NCBI GenBank assembly: GCA_013423325.1
Contig: BLJB01000131.1
Location: 1-64,000 of the forward strand
DNA: 64,000 bases
Reading direction: 5' to 3'
From: Usnea hakonensis
Taxonomy: Eukaryota; Ascomycota; Lecanoromycetes; Lecanorales; Parmeliaceae
Under the pieces are notes generated by a model that was not told where the DNA came from, did not search any database, and was given only the letters and a program-made list of their open reading frames with translations. This document shows positions 44,175 through 55,700 of this stretch, piece by piece. Position numbers and translations under genes: made by a program. Position 1 is the stretch's first letter. The number at the start of each line of letters is the position of its first letter.

Positions 44175-45797
44175 TCAAGCTCCAACGCCGATCGGGTTGA
44201 TGGGAGCTCCCAAAATTCCCATTCCATTTGGCGGGAAAGGCCAGCGCATTCCATTGGGCCCCTCCCATCCAGCAGGACCCTTCCATAAGTGACTATATGT
44301 TACAATGTCCTCATCGATAAGGATGTCCAGATCGTCGTCTTCCGATGGTAGAAGTAGGCCATTGCCAGCCTTAGGGTATGGAAGTGGATCCGGTTCAACG
44401 TAGACATAGATCTCTTCTTCATCTGCTGTAGGCTCAAGCAACTGCACCGCAAGCGGTGCCGGTGGCGGAGCAAAGACAGGCAAATCTTCGTGAAGAGTGC
44501 TCGCATGTAGCAGCAGGCTTACAAGCTCTGCCTTTTCCAACCCTTGCAGATAAGCTCTTTTATCGGACAAAGACATTCTGTCCCCGCTAACTTTGCCCGC
44601 CAGGTGCATCTTCTCCTCCTGCACAACGGTACACTCTGCGCAGTTCCACTCTTTTTCCTCGATCTGGATGAAAGAGGGTGTAATGGGCCGGTCATGGCAA
44701 TACTGATGCCATGGCGTACTGCAGCCATCACAAAAGACGATCATGTTGGAGTAGGGCGAATGTCCACGGCCGCAATTGATACAGACAGCAGCTTCGCCTG
44801 GCTTCCTTCGCTTTTTGGGCTTCCTTGAGGTCGAAGTGGGCTCCGGCACAGGAGCACGCGTAGCAGTTTGAGTGGTCTTATTGCCCAGACCTTTCACCGG
44901 ATCAAGGACCACAGGAGAGAAAGTCTTTACTTGGTTGATACGGCGACCAGAACTCGTTGCAGCGATTGGTATGAACTCTTCAGATGCGTCTGTATCGTCT
45001 TTTTCATCGTCATCGTCATCATCGCCCTTCTTTCTTTTTCTCTTAATGCCTCGACCAATCAACCGGCCAGCTAATGCTGCGGCGCTGTTTCCGGCTCTGC
45101 TGCCTCGCGGGCGACCTCCTTTGTTGACACCTGCTCTACCACTCTTAGGAGTTCCGCCACCCGTACCACTCCCTGGCGTTCCTCCTGCCCTACCACCTCT
45201 CGGTGTTCCACCTGCCCTGCTACCCCGTGGCCTCCCACCTTTATTTTTGGCTCTGACAGGAGCACCCAGAGTCTTTGGTGACTCGTCTGGTTCTTCAATC
45301 TTGACTTTGGTTCTTCGACCCCCTCTACCTCTCCTCCCACCAGTCTTGACCCCTCCTCTAGACACCTTGGGCGTGGGCGTAGCAACAATGTCTTGACTTC
45401 TGACCATTTGACTCAGAACTGCTTCCCGAGCAGCCTCCCACTCTGGAGTGTCATGATTGATTGTGACAGAGCCATCAGCGCTAGGAATTGTAAGAGCTGG
45501 ATTTGGAAGTATAGTAGAATTTGGATTTGCTGTATGCGGGGCGGTGACGGACGGGAACGTAGTTGCTACGGCCTGGGACAATTGACTTTCTAGCTGCTTT
45601 TCAATCTGCGTAGCTGTTGAGGCAAAGCTCCCGGCGCGAGGCGTAGAGAGGGTGGAGCTGTCGACTTGGGATGCGGGCGACTGGCGGGGAAGTACCGGCT
45701 GTGATGTTGGATGTGTGGTCTCCGTGTTAGAAAGGCTGTGGGGACGCCTGGATTTAGGGGACATGTTCCAATCGGATTCTTCAGTGGTAGAGCTCAT
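44175..45797 (-). CDS. PHD-finger protein with AT-hook repeats
   Basis: One exon, 540 residues. A disordered N-terminus is followed by a Gly/Arg-rich section (about 150-240) with AT-hook cores: NKGGRPRGSRAG occurs twice, and related GGTPRGGRAGG units lie between. A Lys/Asp-rich block follows. The PHD finger is at about 338-390: AVCINCGRGHSPYSNMIVFC, DGCSTPWHQYCHD, then EWNCAEC, giving the C4-H-C3 zinc ligands. PHD fingers read histone H3 tails and AT-hooks bind the minor groove, so this is a chromatin protein. The C-terminal part ends with a Pro/Gly-rich tail (WKGPAGWEGPNGMRWPFPPN). Similar unnamed proteins occur across Pezizomycotina; the complex is unknown. Confidence 0.85.
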   Translation of the reverse strand: MSSTTEESDWNMSPKSRRPHSLSNTETTHPTSQPVLPRQSPASQVDSSTLSTPRAGSFASTATQIEKQLESQLSQAVATTFPSVTAPHTANPNSTILPNPALTIPSADGSVTINHDTPEWEAAREAVLSQMVRSQDIVATPTPKVSRGGVKTGGRRGRGGRRTKVKIEEPDESPKTLGAPVRAKNKGGRPRGSRAGGTPRGGRAGGTPGSGTGGGTPKSGRAGVNKGGRPRGSRAGNSAAALAGRLIGRGIKRKRKKGDDDDDDEKDDTDASEEFIPIAATSSGRRINQVKTFSPVVLDPVKGLGNKTTQTATRAPVPEPTSTSRKPKKRRKPGEAAVCINCGRGHSPYSNMIVFCDGCSTPWHQYCHDRPITPSFIQIEEKEWNCAECTVVQEEKMHLAGKVSGDRMSLSDKRAYLQGLEKAELVSLLLHASTLHEDLPVFAPPPAPLAVQLLEPTADEEEIYVYVEPDPLPYPKAGNGLLLPSEDDDLDILIDEDIVTYSHLWKGPAGWEGPNGMRWPFPPNGMGILGAPINPIGVGA

Positions 45798-47114
45798 TGG
45801 AGTAGCTGTGGTCGCTACTCGGTATCTATGATAGAGTACGTTGTGAGAGCTACAATTTTTGGACTTGGCGGATTGGCACGCTAGAGTGGCTCTGTTTATA
45901 ATACCCGACTAACTCCGAACTCTTGACGATGAAAAAAGTTCGCTATACATAGACTCGAGAAGATTCCAAGTCCATTGGGTGCTCTCTTGATTAACATTGA
46001 TTTGAGATACTGCTGCCAATGACCTGTCTTATCTCGTAATGAATAAGCCACACTCGGGTTCTTTTCCAATGCATGATGGGCTTTCTCGTTCACATGACGT
46101 TCCTATCGTGTCTATTGAAAATGGTGGATTGCTTGTCCCCAGCCAACGTCGACCTGCTGTTGCATGGACAGCGCTAACCATATCGTTGACCTAAAGACTG
46201 ATACATACTGTCAAATGTCATATAACCGCGAGCGGATCCCAATGTCTCTAGTTCTGACCCGTGGAGAGAGAACTTGATTTGCTATGTCGAGGCCGCTTTT
46301 CCTCACCACTGATGGAATTCGCACAGTGCTAGGTGGCCATTACAAAATGAATCAATCTATGTATTTCTCTTCCCCGAGATTTCCGCCGACTTCTGGCACG
46401 TGCACTTGCAGAATTTATTTTCACTCAATTACGCTATTGTGACTGTTTTGGCCACTTTTTCCCATGCCTTTCTGCGGTGGAGTCCCGTTCCTGGAAATGG
46501 TACATACAGATCTATCATGACAGTCGACATTTCCATCTTGCCTCGAGGGTTCTGGCAAAAAAGCTTTGCAGTCGTTGAAATGGGATTCCAGGAACATGTT
46601 AAGCTTACCGCTCATTGGCCGGTGAGTTGCGTCGTTATAACGACCATTCTGCACTAGCCATACTAGGCGGATGGCCATCCCCCTTCCGGGGTCTCGTGTA
46701 TCACACCCTCTTTCAATGACACGACTACTCCATCATTTCACATCATATGGGTTTTGGGGGTGCTCTTTAATTGTGCTGGGCTCGTATTGCTATTTGAGTG
46801 CCTTCCACTTACGAATTATTGCTAGAAAGACTGGCCCAACCGCGCTCTTCTGGAGAACGGTGCGAGAAAATGGCTCGCATGCTTCGTGAAATGTGTTAAA
46901 AGTCGGATACCAGATGCTCTAAGAAGTCGCCGATTGGATAAGATCACTCTTCCAACGTTTTCTCTGGGCTTCGAAAGCCCTACCTATTCTGGTTTACCTG
47001 ACGGGGACCACACCACCATTCCGTGCTGGCGATCCGGCATTGGATTTCTGATGATGAATGGAGTTAGCTAATAGGATTAGCGTTAACAGAACTCACCCTA
47101 CGTGCGTCAAATGC
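45798..47114. promoter_or_regulatory. divergent intergenic region
   Basis: 1.3 kb between the PHD-finger gene (-) and the MIT-Myb gene (+). Small open frames (for example 46400-46657) have no features. It is presumed to contain both promoters. Confidence 0.5.
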
Positions 47115-49526
47115 ATGGAAACTCCTCTTCTTACTCCTCATTTACCTCCTTTGCGTACCACGCTAGACGATTTTACAGAACCTTCAAGAAGAGCATCAGA
47201 ATCAGGCAAATCTGCCCCACGAATACTCTCAAGAATCAAGGCCAACCTGGTCAAGAAGGAACGCCTAGAAATCCTGACAACCACTATGCTACGCCCTACT
47301 CGGGCAACTGTCGCCCACAGTGACATCGGCAACCACGTTACACATGGAATTTCCAACCGTGCAAATTATGATCTGCTCACGGGGTCTTACAACAAGATCG
47401 AACGAGAAGCAAATGCCAGATTCGCCTACCACCAGCCTGCCTCGGCTATGGATGGCTTGTCTCATGAGCAAGAAGATGTTACACCACTCAGAGCTGCATC
47501 CCGGATACAGCGACAGGATCTTGTTGATCGTGTGTCGCCGTCAAGAGGAAAGATGTGGGACCCAGTCAAGGACTGCAGGCCCTCGAGTATTACTCAAGCT
47601 AAGCTCCCTAGTCGCCTTCCAGCTGGCTGTGAACGCAGTGATGTCTTCAAGAACTCAACTATAAATACTATGCCTTCCATGTATGATCACTCCTACCATG
47701 GTGAACATCCCCATGGCCAAGCCCAAGGGAACCGACAGAGGTTTGTTTGTTCGGGGACTGAAGCGACTCCTCCCCTGGGTGTTCTCCCTTCCGCTCAAAC
47801 AAATGCAATAACGTGGGAATACCAAAGCCATACTTCGATGAACTCGCAGCCCTTCCAGGTCAGCAATTCATATACTGAAACGGCGGCACAACCCTACGAT
47901 CAGTTCGGAATGGAACCCTCAAAGCTGGCGATTCAGCGCGGCTGTCAGCACCACTCTGGTTACGGAAGCGGTTTGAGCTTACCTGCGCATCTCAGAGATT
48001 CATCTGAGCAAAACGAAAATCAGGCCTGGGAATCATTGACCAAGAGAGCGGCTTCGATGGGCACGCAACCGCTTCAAGCTAGCTATTTGCATGGGCTCTC
48101 CAGTGAGATTGGACAACAATTTGCGGATATGGAATGTGGAAGGCTTGTATCCATGGGCTCTAATAAATCAGTGCGTTCTCAAACCCCTACCGTGCAACGA
48201 AATCAAATTTGAGGAGAACGGGTCTTTTAACAAGCTGATCCTCTCCAGTGTCATATTCCTTCGACGTTTGTGACCCAAGCATTAAACATGGCAAGAAACG
48301 CAGAGAGATTAGACCAACAGTCTAATCTCAAAGAGGCCGTGCATGCCTACGAGCAAGCCTGCGGTTCGTTGCAAGGAGTGATCGTTAGGAGTGGTAGCGT
48401 TGAAGAACGGATAAGCTATGGTCATGCCGTAAGTCAACAGCTATTCAGTACGAATAGGCGTTAATCTTTTTCAAAGTGTAACATCTACCAAGCACGTCGT
48501 GACGAGCTATTGCGAGAATTAGCAGCAAGCCCTACAGTCACACCGAGAGAGGAGGAAAACGAGCATGAGGACAATTCCGTGGATAAAGGAAAGCTCCCGT
48601 ACACTTTATTGGAAGACCTCGCACTCTTTCAGAAGGATGAGGATCATTTGAGTTGGCAAGAGATTGCTCAAAACTCAATCTTTAAAGGCAAGCGTAACCA
48701 TCGATCTTTAAGCCAGCGCAAGCATAGCATCACCAAGATGGGTGCCGGATATCGCGAACCAGAGATACCCTGGACCGAGGAGGAAGACAGAAGACTGTGC
48801 GCGATGGGTGATGCGGGAAAGTCTGTTGGGGACATCCACCGGCAATTTCGTTCACGCAACGCCAAACGGTGTTTGAAACGCTACATTCATTTGAAGGGTC
48901 AGCGTACTACCGGCAGCAATGATAGTCGTACATCTCACCAAGCTCGCCAATCTCCAGCACGACACGCGCCCAGTGCGCTAGATATATATCCCTCAAACAT
49001 CGGTGCGGTTGTTGATCCGGTCTACCCTATTGAAAGGGCCTCTCAAAGGGCACACGCTCCCAGCTCGAACAATCCTTCTCTCTTCATGCAAAGACGCCCG
49101 ACATCAGATATGCCATCTTCGTCCTTGTCCTCTGCCAGCGCTGAAGCTGCCAGTCCCCCTACGACAACGTCGTGTTTGTATAGCGCGAATCCAAGTGGAC
49201 AAGCCGAACACCACGGTCGATACTCCTCACCGCTTTTGAGACAGCAAAGACCATCCGTTCGACCTCCGTCCTCACAGTACTTGACTGGTTCAACGCTTGG
49301 CTGTTCTGAACCATCTACGCCATATAAGTACCAGTCCCCTTCGGAAGCAGCCAGCAACGCGAGTAGTGATTGGGGTTTCAGCGCAAGACGTCAAAGGCCT
49401 TCGGAATCATCCTCGTCCCTCACCAACTCGTGTACAAATATATTTGCAGGTCCAATAAATCCTTCCGCCTCTACCACTTCACCTAATACCCGACCCCCGA
49501 CGCTGAACGAAATCACGAAACTCTAA
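47115..49526 (+). CDS. MIT domain joined to two Myb/SANT-like repeats
   Basis: Exons 47115-48191, 48249-48428 and 48477-49526 give 768 residues (787 if the in-frame ATG at 47058 is used). The first 355 residues are disordered. Residues about 366-435 look like a MIT domain: ALNMARNAERLDQQSNLKEA, VHAYEQACGSLQGV, then YQARRDELLRELAAS, a three-helix bundle that usually binds ESCRT-III tails. In the same last exon come a Myb-like repeat (about 456-507, LPYTLLEDLALFQKDEDHLS) and a clearer one (about 517-560, PWTEEEDRRLCAMGDAGKSV) ending KRCLKRYIHLKGQ. The rest is Ser-rich. The introns (57 and 48 bp) are in phase 0 and have good ends. MIT and Myb modules together are unexpected; function unknown. 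Confidence 0.72.
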
Positions 49527-49948
49527 AGACGGCTAATGGGCGGCCATCAAAGAGGTGCAGAGTTCTCATCGCCCACATTGATGTGTTAGAATGTCGTCAA
49601 TTATGGAGTCGCGACGGATGGGATGGAAAGCTACAGTGGTGCTTGCTAATATCGAATCGGAGCGAGATCATCCGGTGTGCTTTCTTTAGGGCACAGCTCG
49701 CGCCGAAAGAGGCTCTCTTTGTGCTGAATGCGTGTAGTGTCACGGTATTTCCTTCAGCGTGATATATATCTAAAGTCGTGCCTTTGACAGGGCTCACTCT
49801 AGGCAGTGACTAGATTAAATCTCTTGAACATCTCGCTTGACACTCTCCTGCTTCGCTGGGACCGAAATTCTAAATCCGCAAAGACATCCCATTCTTCTTT
49901 CTGGCTCTGGTGGCTCGACATACCAAGGAGTCCTCACGAGGTACACCG
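49527..49948. other. convergent 3' region
   Basis: 422 bp between the 3' ends of the MIT-Myb gene and the CoA-transferase gene. Nothing was recognised. Confidence 0.5.
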
Positions 49949-51564
49949 CTACGCAACAACGCCCTCTGCCTTCAAATCCCTAATCTCACTCTCACCCATC
50001 TGCACAAGATCTCGAAGTATCTCATCGGTATGCTGACCTAGTAAAGGGGGAGGTGTCCGTATACTCGGCTCCGAGTGTGAGTACTTTACCGGTGTGTTTA
50101 CGAGTTTCATGGGACCGCAGGTGGGATGTTCGATTTCCTTGACCATGCCGCGGGCTAGCACTGTTGAGAAACACATGTGTTAGTCCGCGATTCCTAGCGC
50201 GAGGCTTTGAGACGCATTACCGTGCTCATGATGCAAAGTTCCCTGGATATCATTCACAGCTGCATACGGCATACCACTTTCATCTAGTACATTGAGCCAC
50301 TCTGCTGTAGTCTTCTTCTTTGTCTCGGATTCGATCATCGCTTCTAGCGTGTCTCGATTCTTGACCCTTGCGCTGTTGGTGTTGAATCTTTCGTCGTTTG
50401 GCCATTCTGGTTTGCCAATCTTGTCACATAGCACCGCGAAGAGACGGTCGTTGCCGCCACCGAGCAAGATGTCACCGTCGGCGGTCTTGAAACCTTTGTA
50501 CGGCACAATGGAAGGATGGGCTGTCCCCCACCGTCCCGAGTCTGGCTGACCACTGATTAACGCTGAACTTGCCATGTTGGCCAAAGTCGCTACTTGGCAA
50601 TCACTTAGAGCTACATCGATATGCTGACCCTTTCCGGTCCTTATTCGCGCAAGTAAGGCTGCCATTATCGAATTCGAGGTGTACAAACCGGTAGTCAAGT
50701 CAGTGACTGCTACTCCCACTTTCACAGGCGGTCCATCTCGAGCGCCGGTGATGTGCATCAGGCCCATTTCTGCCTCAACCATTACATCATAGCCGGCGCG
50801 TCTGCGATAGGGACCAGTCTGACCGTAACCTGTTACACTTGCGTAGATAAGAGCAGGGTTGATTTTTGACAGCGTGGAATAGTCCATTTGATACTTCTGG
50901 AGCGCATCGGGTAGATAGTTTTCCACGAGTACATCGCAGTCCTTCACCAGCTTGTGCAGAACCGAGACGCCAGAAGGAGAGGCGAAAGATAGCCCAATAG
51001 ACTTCTTGTTTCGATTTACCTGCAGTTTTCTAGTGAGTGCCCAGTCTCAAGCCGGGTCTCTACTTTCAAGGCACAATCAAGCGTACCGATAAGAAATAGG
51101 CACTTTCTCCATGACTATTCTCTCGGTCCCCTCTAATGTGCTTTGCATATGGAGGACCCCAAGCCCGAGTGTCATCGCCTCTCGTAGGGTGCTCAATCTT
51201 TATGACTTCTGCCCTGTTACAGTCCCGCCGTTAGTATTCCGACAAAAGTATATCGTGACAGGCCTTATGGGTTCATCCTACTGAATTTGACGATGCCTAC
51301 CCGAGGTCTCCAAGTATTTGCGTGCAATATGGCTTTTCGAACCGTCAGCGAACCCACACATATGTTTTTATGTGCCACACATACGCCGGCCAGGACTCTG
51401 GTCATATCCAGGACCCGAATACCCGCTAACGGCAGTGTGGCCGAGTCCGCTGTGGTAACTGCAGCTGTTGCAAAACCGTTGCAATGCGAGCAGGCTGAGC
51501 CATTGGGCCGTGTGCGATGACTTAGACGTCTTGTCAGGCCAACTAATGTCCTTGACATGGCCAT
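49949..51564 (-). CDS. mitochondrial family III CoA-transferase, SUGCT type
   Basis: Exons 51564-51385, 51332-51301, 51213-51087, 51019-50221 and 50160-49949 sum to 449 residues. The N-terminus (MSRTLVGLTRRLSHRTRPNG) is Arg-rich and fits a mitochondrial presequence. The body follows human SUGCT closely: LAGIRVLDMTRVLAG, ILGDLGAEVIKIEHP, DTRAWGPPY, VNRNKKSIGLSF, VENYLPDALQKY, TGYGQTGPYRRRAGYD with the likely catalytic Asp, GLMHITGA, GKGQHIDVALSDCQVA, RWGTAHPSIVPYKGFK and PPLLGQHTDEIL. SUGCT transfers CoA from succinyl-CoA or HMG-CoA to glutarate and similar acids in lysine and dicarboxylate catabolism. Exon 2 is a 32-bp microexon encoding PYCTQILGDL. It is divergent from riboflavin synthase. 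Confidence 0.92.
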
Positions 51565-51757
51565 ACTACCTCAATGCAAGACGCTGAGACGCAGAAAAGC
51601 CCAAGGAACTTACAAGAAAGCAGGTCATGTCATGTCATGTCGTTCAGACAATGGACCCTCGGGACCTCGGCTCCAGATCCGGAATATTTCCGCTACGACA
51701 AATATCTTTCCGTCTTCTTTTAATTGCTTTTACCATCCTTGTTGCACACTGTCCATC
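51565..51757. promoter_or_regulatory. short divergent promoter
   Basis: 193 bp between the start codons of the CoA-transferase (-) and riboflavin synthase (+). It includes a CATGT tandem word near 51627-51640 and a pyrimidine-rich stretch before the RIB5 ATG. It must hold both transcription starts. Confidence 0.6.
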
Positions 51758-52643
51758 ATGTTCACAGGCATAGTTGAAGTCATCGGCAGTACTACCTCCC
51801 CTTTTCACAACCAGAATCCTTCTCAGCTAAACTAACGCAGCCAGCCGTCACCCGCCTCGAAAACCAAGATGACACCGCAGCCGGAGGAGGAGGAACCTCA
51901 CTGACACTCTCCGACTGCGCCGAAATTCTTACAGATGCACATTTGGGCGATAGCATCAGCATTAATGGTATGCCAGTGAGCGCTCTACCCTGATTTGACC
52001 GTCGCTCTCCGTCTCGAAGTCCTTAGCATTTGTCGCAACCCCGACCTTTCCTCCAAACAATTGTGCCGCAGCTAATACGTCTCCGAACCCAGGGACATGT
52101 CTGACCATAACCTCCTTCACTCCGTCTCAATTCACCGTCGGCGTGTCCCCGGAAACTCTCCGCCGCACGAACCTCGGCTCCCTTAGCCAATCCTCCCTTG
52201 TGAACCTTGAGCGCGCCGTCAGTGCCACAACACGCATGGGCGGCCATTTCGTGCAAGGACATGTGGATACCATCGCAAAGATTCTTTATGTAAAACCGGA
52301 CGGCAATAGTTTGGTATTTAGATTGCAGCCGAGAGAGAGAGAGGTGCTGAGGTACGTGGTGGAGAAGGGATATGTGACGCTCGATGGGGCGAGCTTGACT
52401 GTTACGGGTGTGGATGATGAGGCCGGATGGTGGGAGGTCATGTTGATTGCCTACACGCAGGAGCGAGTGGTGATGGCTGCGAAAAAGGAGGGTGAGGAGG
52501 TGAATGTGGAGGTGGACATGGTTGGAAAGTATGTCGAGAAGAGCGTTAGAGGTTTTTTCGAAGGGCTCGAAAAAGAGGGCAGCGGAGGTGGTGTACTGGA
52601 AAGGATAGTTGGGAAGATTGTGGAGGAGAAGCTGAAGGGATGA
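51758..52643 (+). CDS. RIB5: riboflavin synthase
   Basis: Exons 51758-51788, 51845-51967 and 52093-52643 give 234 residues. The enzyme is a trimer that dismutates two 6,7-dimethyl-8-ribityllumazine molecules to riboflavin in the cytosol, the last step of vitamin B2 synthesis. The N-terminal motif MFTGIVEVIG is diagnostic. Two similar lumazine-binding domains follow: the first with LGDSISINGTCLTITSFTPS and LRRTNLGSL, the second with VNLERAVSATTRMGGHFVQG, HVDTIAKI, KGYVTLDGASLTVTGVDD and a membrane-free C-terminal helix. For intron 1 the acceptor at 51844 is preferred over one four bases earlier because it restores the frame (GTVTRLEN). Confidence 0.95.
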
Positions 52644-52796
52644 GGTAGAAGGTTATAGATTCATGGTGGAGTTTCGATGGTATAGAACAACGTAAAAGCT
52701 TGTGCTGGGAGTTTTTGCATGCAGCAAATTGCAGCTCTCTATCGTTCTGACTGTCCACGAATAAGCGCAGATGTATCGGGGCATCATGTTTCCCGA
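52644..52796. other. short convergent 3' region
   Basis: 153 bp between the 3' ends of RIB5 and HIR3; the 3' untranslated regions may overlap. Confidence 0.5.
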
Positions 52797-55700
52797 TTAC
52801 AGCTCCATTGCATCACCCTCCTGTTGTGGCTCTTGCTCTTCTGACCTCCCTCGACCCTCGATTCCTGGGTGCTCTCGTCGGGCTCTCATTTCCTCGACAT
52901 CATCGTCTTCCTCATCATCCTGCGTTTCATTCGCAGTAACGAAGCCATTATCCGCTCCAGCGGAATCGTTCGTCCCCACTTTATCAAGATTAGGGAACAT
53001 TAGATGCCTATCTTCCACAACATTCGCGGGCGCGTCTTCGGGCAGCTCCTCGTCAACGTCGCTCAATTCGCTTTCATCATCCGCGCTATCATGTACACTG
53101 CCCGGTACGCTGCTTCCTGGATCCCTGATAGGATCTTCGTGTATGACGACGGTTACTACAGGTGAGCTGAGACCAGGTCTCCCTTGTTCCAAAGCAGGCG
53201 CTGGTGCCAAGGTTTTGAGTGCCTTAGCTGGAACGGTAGGAGCAGGCCTAGCAGCGATTGCTTCAGCTTTTCGAATGATCTCTCTAGGAGTGACACGATT
53301 GGCTTTTGTTCTTCGCTCAGAGCCTTGTTCGCCAGCCTGATCAGGCGGAGGTGTCTCAGCCGCGTTGCTCGGGGCTGCGAGTATATTGTCAAGTCTCATG
53401 CGGACTCTGTTCTCTTCCGCTGTCTCTTTAGCATTAATCTCCGGTAAGAAGGTGTCGTAAAGATGTGCATATATGTCTCCGATGAGCTCCTCGAAACTCC
53501 CACTTTTAAAGTAGTTGTTGTTCAATTTTTTGAACTCAATTGCTTCACGAAGAATTTCGAGGATCGGAGAGTTCGTAGTGGCCGAGTGTATAGAGGCTTC
53601 GAGACGAGAGGCGTTGAGCTGGAAAATTTCCGGATTCATACCTGTAAATATATCCTCCTGATAGCGCTCGGGAACTTTGCAGTGTGGCTGTTTGCGCAGA
53701 AGCTGACTGTATTAGCATTTTGCAATGAAAGCTTAGCCCATTACTCGAGCGTACCTTGAGGTATGCTTGACACATTTCTTGCCATATTGCGGCATGACCG
53801 ACGAAATCACCAGCTTTTTTGCGGATTCGCCGTGCCAACGCTTCTAAGCTAGATCTGTCGTTCAGTTGGTAGAGAAGGAGAACGAAGAAGCGAACATATC
53901 GACCAGTGTAGACAAAATGTCTTCCGGCCCGTTCATTGTCAGGTTTCCAAACTTGGATCACCATAGTCTTTGTAAAGATCTGTTGTGTGATCTCATGCTT
54001 TGCATCTAGAGCAGCCTGCGTTTCATCCGTGTTATTCTTATAGATAATGTGAGCCGCCTTGAACAGTGTTAGCATTGCTCTCATAGAGACGCTAAAAGTC
54101 AAACCTACTCTTGCTACCATGCGATGATGCCAATTTGCCTTGTCTGCAGATCTAAGGGCTTTGATAACTTGCAATATATAGCTTGACCAGTCCTCTCCAT
54201 CATGGATATCCGGCACTTTCCGTGAGTATGGCGTAGCCTTTAAGATGCGGCAACCTTCCTCTACCTATACATTCGAATTAGCGAGGTCATCAAGGAAACA
54301 GCTGACTCCTACCGAAATACGGTTTGAAAGGCGAAGTTTATAGACCACTGAAACAAGTTTATAGTGTGGCTCGAGAATTGGATCTTTGTCTGGGTGTCGA
54401 CTGTCACGCTTGTCTGGGCATGTTTTAATAGCTCGTATGAAAGCATTGATAACGGCTCGATACCCAACATGCTTGGCGTTGTGGAGGACGTTATCTCCAT
54501 ATTTGTGCATTTTCCAAAGCACCTTGCCAAGCATGTACGAAAGTCTGTCGAACCCGTCAACCAACCGTCAATCAACCGTCAATTATCACTCAAGTGGTAG
54601 GACTTACACCCAGTCCTGAGGTCTCTGGATCGAAGCGCGACGAAGTAAAAAACTTGCAAACTTCCAAGCTGAATACAATGTCAGACCCGGAAATTGGTGG
54701 TTATCATACATGCCTTGCCCAGCTCTATTGAAAGGCCTTTTGAACTCGTCCATGTTGAAAGCTCGCATTGAGAACGGCTCTCGAGTCGAGGCGTAGATTC
54801 TCATGCCAAAATCAGCACAAAGATCGGCCATCTTGCTCGTTGCTTCGAACGACGCGTCTCCGCAACGTATTCCTACTGCCATGGCCATAGCGTAACAGTG
54901 TATAGCCTTGCGTTGCAGCACTGCCAACTCCGCCATATGATTATCTAACTTGTCTGCCGACCATAGACTGTCTTCTTCAATCATGGCGTCATATACCTGG
55001 CCTAATCTATACCACGTCTCCCACTTCTCAGTGTCGAACTCAAGGTCATGTCTGAAGAACGTTCTGGCAATTTCTAGATCATCCGTCGATCCCATGGCAG
55101 AACGTTTCTGCGAGCGAAATTTGGCAAGAGCAATATGACCCAGCAAGAAGTACCAGCCTTTTGCAGCGATCTCAGAGCCCTCACTGCGTGCGGGATTCCC
55201 ACATAGACCGCCAACGCCTCGCAATGAACGGTACAGATCGACGGGATTAATGGGGGATTTCAGATAATTATTCGCAAGCCGGTAGTTGAAGGTTCTCGAG
55301 GTCGCACTTGTCGTGACTTTGGGTATTTTGATGACCTGCTGCATCTTGTCGACCGCGAATTTGAGGTCACTCTTCAACAAGTCCTTGACACTGAGTCTGT
55401 TCACATGTAGCATGACTGTGTCCATGACTTCTAACGCTGTACGACGGTCAAGCTCCTCAGGAAGACAGCCATGATCCTGCATTTCCACTGTAGTAGAGGA
55501 GATCTTGAGACCATAGAGATCGAATACCAGTTGAGCCATGTCAGTGTCCCAACCTTCCGCAAGCCTGAATCTCTCAAGCTCATTTTTCATTAATTTCAGG
55601 AATATTTTATCTGCGAGGCTACAGTAGCACCGTAAGCCTAATGTCTGATGAACCCGTTTCAAATAATGAAGCAGCATCTCATCTGAACCGGTAAATAGTT

